A stretch of 6,898 nt of DNA from Solirubrobacteraceae bacterium. GTDB lineage: Bacteria; Actinomycetota; Thermoleophilia; Solirubrobacterales; Solirubrobacteraceae. Where the stretch lies: the NCBI GenBank assembly GCA_030149625.1, contig JASLHP010000282.1, positions 1 through 6,898 on the forward strand, in the 5' to 3' direction. The position numbers and the translations under genes were made by a program. The notes under the pieces are model-generated. The model made no database searches and was not told the DNA's origin. It saw nothing but the letters and a program-made list of their open reading frames with translations. Below are positions 1 through 5,179 of the stretch, in pieces. Each line of letters begins with the position of its first letter. The first letter of the stretch is position 1.

Positions 1-1296
1 CCCTGTGCCCAAGCAGCCGAACGGCCCCGGATCGAGCCAGCAACCCGGCTCGTAGCTGTCTACCACGCGGCCGGCATAGGACACGAAGTCGCCGCCGTCG
101 CCGATCACGATCGCGTCGCGGTCCAGCACGTTGGCGAGCTCCGCGTATAGGCGCATCGGGTGCAGCGGTGCTCGGGAGTCCTGCAGCTCAACGAGCTCCG
201 CCTCGCGGCGCTCGGACTCCGCCGCGCGCAGCTGCGCGATCCACGGCTCGCTCGCCAGCGCCTTCGCGCCCGCGCCCGCACGCAGGTCTTCGAGCGTCCG
301 CGCGATCGACCCGTAGCACTCCGCGGCCACCGCCCGCTGGTGGTCGCGCTCCGGCTCGGCTGCGTCGATCACCACGATCTCGGTTTCCTCACCGAAGGAC
401 CCACCGAAGCCAAGCCGGAAGTCCATCGGCACGCCGATCACGAGCGCCACGTCCGCGCCCTTGAGCGCCTGCGAACGCGCCCGCGAGAAGAACAACTCGT
501 CATCCGCCGCCACGCAGCCGCGCGCAAGCCCGTTCAGGAACACCGGCACGCGCAGCGTGTGCGCCAGATCCACCAGTGCGTCCTCCGCATGACCCCAGTA
601 AAGGTCCGTGCCGGCCATCACGACGGGCCGTTCCGCCGCCGCCAGCAGCGCCGCCGCACGCTCGAGCGACTCGCCCGAGGCGCCCGTCCAGCCCGCGCGC
701 CCGGCCAAGGCCCCGCCCGCGCTGCCTGGCCCGACGTCAGCGCCGTACTCGCTCTCCCGCTCCTGCGCCTCCATGAAAACGTAGTCCAGCGGGAAGTCCA
801 CGAACGCCGCGCCACCGTGCGGGGCGCACGCCGCCGCGAACGCGTCGTCCACCAGCGCCGGGATCTCCTCGGTGCTCTGCGCCGTCACCGCCAACCTGCT
901 CAGCGGGCGCACGAACGGCACGTGGTCGATCTCCTGCAACGAGCCCTGCCCCCAGCGCAGCGCCGGCGCCCTGCCCCCCAGCACCACCATCGGCGAATGG
1001 TTCGCCTGCGCCGAAGCCATCGCGCTCATGCCGTTCGTCACGCCCGGCCCCGCCGTCAGCGCGCATACCCCCGCTTCGCGTGTCACCTTCGCCCAACCCT
1101 CCGCCGCGAACGCCGCCGTCGACTCGTGGCGCACGTCCACGATCTCGATGCCCTCCTCGCGGCAGCCATCGTAGATCGAGAACAGGTGCCCGCCCGACAG
1201 CGTGAACAGCTTGCTCACGCCGTGCGCCTTCAAGCGCCGCGCCACCAGCCGCCCGCCATGGAAGGTCCCGGTCTCCTGCGCGCTCTGCGTCGACAT
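1..1296 (-). CDS. ilvG: Acetolactate synthase-like thiamine-diphosphate enzyme, IlvG (Rv1820) type; C-terminus cut off by window edge
   Basis: Reading the minus strand from the ATG at 1296 gives 432 codons with no stop up to base 1, so the 3' end lies outside. Acetolactate synthases join two pyruvates (or pyruvate and 2-oxobutyrate) in the first common step of valine, leucine and isoleucine synthesis, in the cytoplasm. The N-terminal pyrimidine-binding domain spans roughly residues 10-180; E58 in the motif VRHES is the expected cofactor-activating glutamate, followed by TAGPGVTNG (about 81-89). A central domain covers about 195-335. The diphosphate-binding domain starts near 370, with IGDGGDF (398-404) and [11 protein letters not shown] near the edge. 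This pattern resembles the IlvG of mycobacteria as I remember it, rather than the main IlvB. Family enzymes are about 550 residues, so some 115-120 are missing. Exact substrate is uncertain: oxalyl-CoA decarboxylases, 2-hydroxyacyl-CoA lyases and other decarboxylases share the fold. I see no Shine-Dalgarno, but a -10-like box lies 9 bases upstream. Confidence 0.88.
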   Translation of the reverse strand, partial: MSTQSAQETGTFHGGRLVARRLKAHGVSKLFTLSGGHLFSIYDGCREEGIEIVDVRHESTAAFAAEGWAKVTREAGVCALTAGPGVTNGMSAMASAQANHSPMVVLGGRAPALRWGQGSLQEIDHVPFVRPLSRLAVTAQSTEEIPALVDDAFAAACAPHGGAAFVDFPLDYVFMEAQERESEYGADVGPGSAGGALAGRAGWTGASGESLERAAALLAAAERPVVMAGTDLYWGHAEDALVDLAHTLRVPVFLNGLARGCVAADDELFFSRARSQALKGADVALVIGVPMDFRLGFGGSFGEETEIVVIDAAEPERDHQRAVAAECYGSIARTLEDLRAGAGAKALASEPWIAQLRAAESERREAELVELQDSRAPLHPMRLYAELANVLDRDAIVIGDGGDFVSYAGRVVDSYEPGCWLDPGPFGCLGTG

Positions 1297-1305
1297 GCGC
1301 CCGCG

Positions 1306-1311
1306 ACTCTA
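1306..1311 (-). promoter_or_regulatory. Candidate -10 box for the IlvG-like gene (leaderless type)
   Basis: Minus-strand TAGAGT fits the TANNNT pattern of actinobacterial -10 elements. It ends 9 bases before the ATG at 1296, so transcription would begin within a few bases of the start codon. No convincing -35 is visible. The alternative is read-through from the tRNA gene just upstream. Confidence 0.3.
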
Positions 1312-1334
1312 CCCGCTCGCGGCCACTACGCACA

Positions 1335-1423
1335 TGCCCGGGGTGGGATTCGAACCCACACGCCCCTCATTTCGGGGCCATCGATTTTAAGTCGATTACG
1401 TATACCCATTTCGCCACCCGGGC
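1335..1423 (-). tRNA. tRNA-Leu, anticodon UAA
   Basis: The minus strand folds as a class II tRNA of 89 bases. The 7-bp acceptor stem is GCCCGGG (1423-1417) with CCCGGGC (1342-1336), followed by discriminator A at 1335, the base expected for tRNA-Leu. The T arm is GTGGG-TTCGAAT-CCCAC (1359-1343). The anticodon stem ATCGA/TCGAT (1396-1392 with 1384-1380) holds the loop CTTAAAA, giving anticodon UAA at 1389-1387. The long variable arm has a perfect GCCCC/GGGGC stem around a 7-base loop, as in tRNA-Leu. The 3' CCA is not encoded (TGT follows), so it must be added by nucleotidyltransferase. It decodes UUA, the rarest leucine codon in GC-rich genomes; I found no in-frame TTA codon in the protein genes of this window. 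Confidence 0.97.
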
Positions 1424-1429
1424 CGGGCC

Positions 1430-1435
1430 AGTGTA
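1430..1435 (-). promoter_or_regulatory. Candidate -10 box for the tRNA-Leu gene
   Basis: Minus-strand TACACT lies 6 bases before the mature tRNA 5' end at 1423, so transcription would start at or within a base or two of the tRNA. No good -35 hexamer is seen at 16-18 bases. The 149-base divergent spacer (1424-1572) must hold the promoters of both the tRNA and the sigma-factor gene. Confidence 0.28.
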
Positions 1436-1572
1436 TGGAAGGCACTGGCAAGCCAGCGGCGCCCACAGCCAGTCGTTTCAGGCTCGCTTTATCGGGGCAA
1501 ATAGTCTGTAGGTGCGCAACTTTCGCGCTGCTAGCGTGTCGTTTGAGGCGACAGCAGCTATCGGGTCTGTCC

Positions 1573-3255
1573 ATGGAGGTCTCAGCTCTCACCCATCCGA
1601 GCAGCATCCCGGGCCTTCGCGGCCCGTCGGCACTGCTGCGCCTACAGTCCGACGAGCGCCTGATCGCGCTCACCCGCCGCGGCCAGCACGCGGCCTTCGA
1701 GGTGCTCTGCGCGCGCTACCAGAGCCGCCTGCTGTCGTTCTGCCGGCACATGCTCGCCTCGCGCGAGGACGCCGAGGATGTCCTCCAGGAGGCGTTCGCC
1801 GCGGCCTTCAACGCCGTGCTCGCCGATGAGCGCGAGATCAACGTGCGGCCGTGGCTGTACCGCATTGCGCGCAATCGCTCGCTGAACCACCTGCGTCGCG
1901 CATCCGCCATCGGCGTCGACTCGATGGACGTCCACTACGCAGACGGCGGCATCTCCACGGGCGACAAGGTCATGCGCCGCGAGAGCTTCCGCGAGCTCAT
2001 CGACGACGTCCATCACCTACCCGAGACGCAGCGCACCGCGCTGCTTCTGCGCGAGATCGACGCGCTCTCCTACGAGCAGATCGCACACGCTATGGAGACC
2101 ACAGTTCCTTCCGTCAAGTCTCTGCTCGTGCGCGCCCGCATCTCGCTCGCCGAGGCAGCCGAGGCGCGCAAGCTCAACTGTGACGATGTCCGCCTCGAGC
2201 TCGGCGAGGTCGCGGAGGGCCTCACCAAGCTGAGCACGCCCGCTCGGCGCCACATCCGCGATTGCGAGCGCTGCACGTTTTTCCGCAAGCAGCTCAAGGA
2301 CAACAACCGCGCGCTCGCGCTGATCATGCCAATCGGCCCGCTGCTGCTCGTCAAGAAGCTGCTGCTCGCCAAGCTCGGCTCCACGGCCTCCGCCGGGGGC
2401 GCCCATGTCGCCGGCGGCGCCGGCGTCACCGTGGGCGCCAGCGCTACCGCGGGAGCCACGGCGGCGGCCGGCGGCGGCGGTATGGCCGGCAGCATCATGA
2501 CCGCCGGCGCCGGCGCACTTGCCACCAAGGCCGTAGCGGGGCTCGCCGCCGCCGCGATCGTCACCGCGGGCGCCGTCGCCGCCGGCAACGCCGTCGACGT
2601 CCACCACCATCGCCACCACGCCGCGGTGACAACTGCCAGCGCCGCCGCGAGCGCCAGTCATTACGTCGGTGAGCCCGTCGTCGTCCACGAGGCGCTGCAG
2701 CCCGTCAGCACGAGCGTCGCTGCCGCGTCCGCGGCTCGCTCCCGGCACCGCCACCACGATGGGAGGACCGTAAAGATCAAAAAGCTCGCGCCTCCCGTCG
2801 CCGCCGCGCCCGTTGTCAGCGCCAACACCGCGCCCCCCGCCAAGCCCACGACCCCCACGCCTCCGGTCACCGAAGTCACGACCGAGACCACCGAACTCCC
2901 CGCCGCCGCGACCGCCGTCCCCCCGACCCCACCGCCAGCGAGCACGACCACCACGCCCGCGCCCACGGTGCCGCCTCCGACGACGACCACTACCGCCGCC
3001 CCCGTCGAAGCGCCCGCCGCTCCCGCGCCGCTGACCGGCACGCCCCCTGCCGAAGAAGGCGGCGAAGCCGCAAACACGACAACGGACACCACGCCGCAGA
3101 CCACAGACGCCGCTCCGCAGACCTCGACCGGCGGCACCGAAGCCGCCAGCGGAGAAGCGTCCGACGCTGACGGCGCCGGCGACGGCGCCACGGTCGCGCA
3201 CAACCGCCGCTCGCATCGCCTGCTAACGCGTGACGCCCGCCGCGCTGGACACTGA
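1573..3255 (+). CDS. ECF-like sigma factor fused to a zinc-binding anti-sigma-type module, membrane segment and Pro/Thr-rich tail
   Basis: A 560-residue protein. Sigma region 2 covers about 31-109, ending in WLYRIARNRSLNHLRR, typical of region 2.4 promoter -10 recognition. Region 4 covers about 142-195, with LPETQRTALLLREIDALSYEQIA and a helix-turn-helix for -35 binding. Next comes a module with C203, H227, C231 and C234, the last three in the HxxxCxxC pattern of zinc-binding anti-sigma domains. A hydrophobic stretch at 248-268, a Gly/Ala-rich linker and a likely membrane helix at about 314-339 follow. Beyond it are two His clusters (344-349, 392-395) and a Pro/Thr/Ala-rich tail (about 405-520), probably outside the membrane. 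Usual ECF factors are about 170-200 residues. The ATG at 1573 is chosen because the open frame further upstream runs through the tRNA and IlvG genes, and sigma homology begins just after it. No strong Shine-Dalgarno is seen. The role is inferred: a sigma factor carrying its own inhibitory, membrane-tethering domain. Target genes are unknown. Confidence 0.88.
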   Translation: MEVSALTHPSSIPGLRGPSALLRLQSDERLIALTRRGQHAAFEVLCARYQSRLLSFCRHMLASREDAEDVLQEAFAAAFNAVLADEREINVRPWLYRIARNRSLNHLRRASAIGVDSMDVHYADGGISTGDKVMRRESFRELIDDVHHLPETQRTALLLREIDALSYEQIAHAMETTVPSVKSLLVRARISLAEAAEARKLNCDDVRLELGEVAEGLTKLSTPARRHIRDCERCTFFRKQLKDNNRALALIMPIGPLLLVKKLLLAKLGSTASAGGAHVAGGAGVTVGASATAGATAAAGGGGMAGSIMTAGAGALATKAVAGLAAAAIVTAGAVAAGNAVDVHHHRHHAAVTTASAAASASHYVGEPVVVHEALQPVSTSVAAASAARSRHRHHDGRTVKIKKLAPPVAAAPVVSANTAPPAKPTTPTPPVTEVTTETTELPAAATAVPPTPPPASTTTTPAPTVPPPTTTTTAAPVEAPAAPAPLTGTPPAEEGGEAANTTTDTTPQTTDAAPQTSTGGTEAASGEASDADGAGDGATVAHNRRSHRLLTRDARRAGH

Positions 3256-3273
3256 CCGGCGAGCGCCCGCCAC

Positions 3274-3327
3274 GAGCCGGCTAGGAACCAGCTGATCGAG
3301 GCGAGCGGCTCGCCGTAGCGCCGGCTC
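3274..3327. terminator. Nested inverted repeat between convergent genes, probable bidirectional terminator
   Basis: An 8-bp perfect outer stem pairs GAGCCGGC (3274-3281) with GCCGGCTC (3320-3327). Inside it a second hairpin pairs GGCGAG (3300-3305) with CTCGCC (3309-3314) around a CGG loop. It lies between the stop of the sigma-factor gene (3255) and the stop of the minus-strand membrane protein (3334), where a shared terminator is expected. There is no T-run on either side, so it is not a textbook intrinsic terminator, although GC-rich actinobacteria often lack one. Confidence 0.42.
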
Positions 3328-3333
3328 TGAGGG

Positions 3334-3987
3334 CTAGCCGAACGCGAAGGTCTTCAGCGGGCGCAGCAGCACGCCCGTCTCGCCCACTTCCATCGGCGAA
3401 GCCACCTGTGCGCTCGCCGTCGGCGACGTCAGCATCGACACCACCACACCGTTGCGCACACCCGCGCGCGGCGGCAGCAGCAGCACGTCGCGGCCGAACA
3501 TCTGCTCACCCTGCACGTCTGCCGTGAACAGCACCTGATAGCCGGTGAGCGTGTTGTTCACGCGCGTCTTGCCCTCGCCGCGCAGCTCGAAGCCACGCAA
3601 GCTCGCGGCCAGCGCGCGAATGAACCTCGTCGCGTACAGAGGCAACTCGCCCATCGCCTCGCCCGCGTACGCTGGCAGCGTCAGCGGGCCGACCGCATAT
3701 GAGTACTTCAGCGTGCGATTCGGCCAGCGGCTCTCCACTTTCACGAACTCGCCGGTTTCCGGGCGCACGCTGTACAGATCGCGGTAGCTGAAGCCGAATG
3801 GCACGTCACCTCCGTGCGAGTAGCGCGCGTTCTCGAGCGTCAGGCCCGCCCCGACAGCCACCGCGACGACCGCGACGACGGTCGCGACCACCGCCGTGCG
3901 CATCAGCCGTGAAGCCGCGCGCCACCACGGCGCCAGCATCTGCCCCAGCGTCGGCCCGTAGCCGCGCTTCATCGGCAACGCCGTCAT
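3334..3987 (-). CDS. Single-pass membrane protein of unknown function, third gene of rhomboid operon
   Basis: I do not recognise a family. From the ATG at 3987 the product is 217 residues: a short basic N-terminus (about 1-29), one strongly hydrophobic helix at about 30-51 (repeated Val/Ala), then about 165 residues probably outside the membrane, with an N-in anchor and no cleavage site I can identify. The soluble part has alternating polar and hydrophobic stretches such as YQVLFTADVQGEQMFGRDVLLLPP (150-173 region), suggesting a beta-rich fold. No lipobox and no cysteines are visible. The start is uncertain: the frame stays open to a TTG at 4032, which overlaps the end of the RAM gene by 11 bases and would suggest translational coupling, and another ATG lies at 3972. 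The residues before 3987 are low-complexity Arg/Gly/Ala, so I prefer the internal ATG. It follows the RAM gene closely, so co-transcription is likely. Confidence 0.72.
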   Translation of the reverse strand: MTALPMKRGYGPTLGQMLAPWWRAASRLMRTAVVATVVAVVAVAVGAGLTLENARYSHGGDVPFGFSYRDLYSVRPETGEFVKVESRWPNRTLKYSYAVGPLTLPAYAGEAMGELPLYATRFIRALAASLRGFELRGEGKTRVNNTLTGYQVLFTADVQGEQMFGRDVLLLPPRAGVRNGVVVSMLTSPTASAQVASPMEVGETGVLLRPLKTFAFG

Positions 3988-4021
3988 CGCCGCTGCGCCC
4001 GCGGCGCCGCGCCGTGCGCTG

Positions 4022-4303
4022 TCATTCCCCAAGCGAGAACAGCGATTCCAGATCGTGACGTGAGTACGCCGCGAACGCCACCATCGTCTGCGTACGCAGC
4101 ACCCCCGGCAGACCGCTCACCTGGCCAGTCACCACATCAGCCAGCTGCTCGTGATCCGGCACGCGCACGATCGCCACGAAATCCCACTCGCCCGTCACCG
4201 AGTACGCCTCCGCCACGCCGTCGATGTCCGCCAGCGCGCTCCCGAGGCTCGAAAGCGCGTCGCGCTCCGCCTCGATCAGCACCACCGCGTTAGTCATCGC
4301 CAT
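4022..4303 (-). CDS. Stand-alone Lrp/AsnC ligand-binding (RAM) domain protein
   Basis: A 93-residue protein that is essentially one RAM domain, the alpha/beta sensor half of Lrp/AsnC regulators, which forms dimers or higher rings and binds amino acids or other small molecules at subunit interfaces. Visible signs are the strand AVVLIEAE near residue 6, the turn motif VTGEWDFVAIV (about 37-47) where the family has its conserved G-x-x-D-F, and the closing RTQTMVAF (about 71-78). The helix-turn-helix of full-length Lrp (about 150 residues) is absent, and no DNA-binding segment precedes it: the upstream sequence is the end of the rhomboid gene. The ATG at 4303 is chosen because AGGATGG sits 7 bases upstream; GTG 4309 is too close to it and ATG 4297 rather far. 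It probably acts as a small-molecule sensor or partner for another protein; the ligand is not deducible. Confidence 0.88.
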   Translation of the reverse strand: MAMTNAVVLIEAERDALSSLGSALADIDGVAEAYSVTGEWDFVAIVRVPDHEQLADVVTGQVSGLPGVLRTQTMVAFAAYSRHDLESLFSLGE

Positions 4304-4310
4304 CGCCACG

Positions 4311-4317
4311 CCATCCT
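4311..4317 (-). promoter_or_regulatory. Shine-Dalgarno of the RAM-domain gene, overlapping the rhomboid stop codon
   Basis: Minus-strand AGGATGG begins inside the TAG stop (4318-4316) of the rhomboid gene and ends 7 bases before the ATG at 4303. This decides the RAM start and implies translational coupling within one transcript. Confidence 0.55.
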
Positions 4318-5119
4318 ACGCCTCGGACCTGCCCAGCCCCTGCATGCCCAACCCCGCCGCGAAGCCCAGCAGACCCCCCACCACGCCCGCCAGCCAACTC
4401 GCTTCCGGGCGGGCGAACGGCAGCACCAGCAACAGCGCCGCCAGCGCGCCCGCGCCCAGCAGATCGCCTTCGCGATAGACGCCCGCGCGCGCCGCCTCCA
4501 GCTCGGGCGCCGCCCACGCCACCAGCAGCGCGAGCGCACCCGCGTTGCCGCCGCTCACGAGCGGAATTTCGTACACCTCGACCGCCAGCAGCCCGCCGAT
4601 CGCGCCCGCACCCAGGAATAGCGCCAGCGTCACCGCCGGCCCGTGGCGGCGCTCCAAGAGCCAGCCGAAGATCGCGATCGCCAGGATCGCCACGAACGCG
4701 TACCAGCCGTCGGTGTAGACAAAGCCGCTGCTCAGCAGCTTCCACCAGTCGCCGCCCAACGGCCCGATCACCGCCGCGTGCAGGAACAGCTCCGGTTCCG
4801 CGCGTTGCACCACCCATGCCGCGCAGCTGACTGCCACCAGCAGGATCGTCGCGTATGGACGCTCCGCCGCCCAGCGGCCCGGCTGCACACGTGTGCTCGA
4901 CCGCGCCGCGCGCCGCGCGTGCAGCGGCGCCGGCGAGCGAGTCAACAGCGATCGCGCGCGACCGCTGAACGTGCCGCCGCGCGCTCGCGCATTCGCCGGC
5001 GGCAGCTTGGGCGCGCGCCTGCGCAACCGCGTGCCGCAGTACGGGCACTCCGTCACGTAAGGGCTCACCTCCGAGCCACACTGCTTGCACACCACGAACA
5101 GATCAGCACCGGAGGTCAT
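4316..5119 (-). CDS. Zinc-ribbon rhomboid-family membrane protein lacking the catalytic Ser and His (probable pseudoprotease)
   Basis: A 267-residue protein. An N-terminal zinc ribbon has C11-x2-C14 and C25-x2-C28 (CKQCG, CPYCG). A basic, probably disordered linker runs to about residue 85, and then come about six hydrophobic segments (roughly 89-105, 115-133, 140-155, 162-180, 186-204, 220-256). GDWWKLLSSGF (about 122-132) and FGWLLERRHGP (about 151-161) match the rhomboid L1 loop and TM2-TM3 junction. The usual GxSG serine motif reads GGNAG, with N192 in place of the nucleophile; the HxxGxxxG helix reads GVVGGLLG, with G245 in place of the catalytic His. The conserved His and Asn of TM2 are also gone. 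It is therefore probably not a protease but a rhomboid-fold binding or chaperone-like protein, as in iRhoms and derlins. ATG 5119 is preferred to TTG 5125 because a -10-like box at 5129-5134 would start the mRNA downstream of the TTG. It leads a three-gene minus-strand operon. Confidence 0.83.
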   Translation of the reverse strand: MTSGADLFVVCKQCGSEVSPYVTECPYCGTRLRRRAPKLPPANARARGGTFSGRARSLLTRSPAPLHARRAARSSTRVQPGRWAAERPYATILLVAVSCAAWVVQRAEPELFLHAAVIGPLGGDWWKLLSSGFVYTDGWYAFVAILAIAIFGWLLERRHGPAVTLALFLGAGAIGGLLAVEVYEIPLVSGGNAGALALLVAWAAPELEAARAGVYREGDLLGAGALAALLLVLPFARPEASWLAGVVGGLLGFAAGLGMQGLGRSEA

Positions 5120-5128
5120 CGTCAACCC

Positions 5129-5134
5129 ATTCTA
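5129..5134 (-). promoter_or_regulatory. Candidate -10 box of the rhomboid operon
   Basis: Minus-strand TAGAAT matches TATAAT at five of six positions and ends 9 bases before the ATG at 5119, placing the expected transcript start at about 5122. No clear -35 is seen. It faces away from the aldolase promoter in the same 60-base divergent spacer. Confidence 0.42.
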
Positions 5135-5167
5135 AGGACCTCTCGACCCCGGCCCGCGCGCCTCTGG

Positions 5168-5173
5168 AATACT
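5168..5173 (+). promoter_or_regulatory. Candidate -10 box of the aldolase gene (leaderless type)
   Basis: AATACT keeps the two most conserved -10 positions (A2, T6) and ends 6 bases before the ATG at 5180, so transcription could start on the start codon itself. A weak -35-like TCGACC lies at 5143-5148 with a long 19-base spacer. The alternative is a leadered mRNA using the weak GGA at 5166-5168 as ribosome site. Confidence 0.3.
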
Positions 5174-5179
5174 CAGGCC

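Noticed and set aside
1301..1322. Hairpin CCGCG/CGCGG between tRNA and IlvG-like gene as a terminator
   Set aside because: Only 5 bp with a 12-base loop and no T-run; expected by chance at this GC content.
1335..1423. tRNA as an attachment site for an integrated element
   Set aside because: No integrase and no second copy of the tRNA 3' end were seen in the window; neighbouring genes look chromosomal.
160..1572. Open frame extending the sigma-factor gene far upstream on the plus strand
   Set aside because: It runs antisense through the IlvG-like gene and the tRNA; the translated part is Arg/His-rich noise typical of GC-rich shadow frames. Sigma homology begins only after 1573.
2661..3203. 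Minus-strand frame with Val/Ala/Gly-rich hydrophobic product opposite the Pro/Thr tail
   Set aside because: Apparent hydrophobicity comes from reading ACC/GCC-rich sequence in reverse (GGT, GGC, GTC). No start signal or homology.
2017..3216. Long minus-strand open frame of about 400 codons opposite the sigma-factor gene
   Set aside because: Its product is Gly/Arg-rich low complexity mirroring the Ala/Pro codons of the sense gene, with no recognisable domain.
4643..5179. N-terminal extension of the aldolase on the plus strand
   Set aside because: It is antisense to the rhomboid gene and the family signature begins just after the ATG at 5180.
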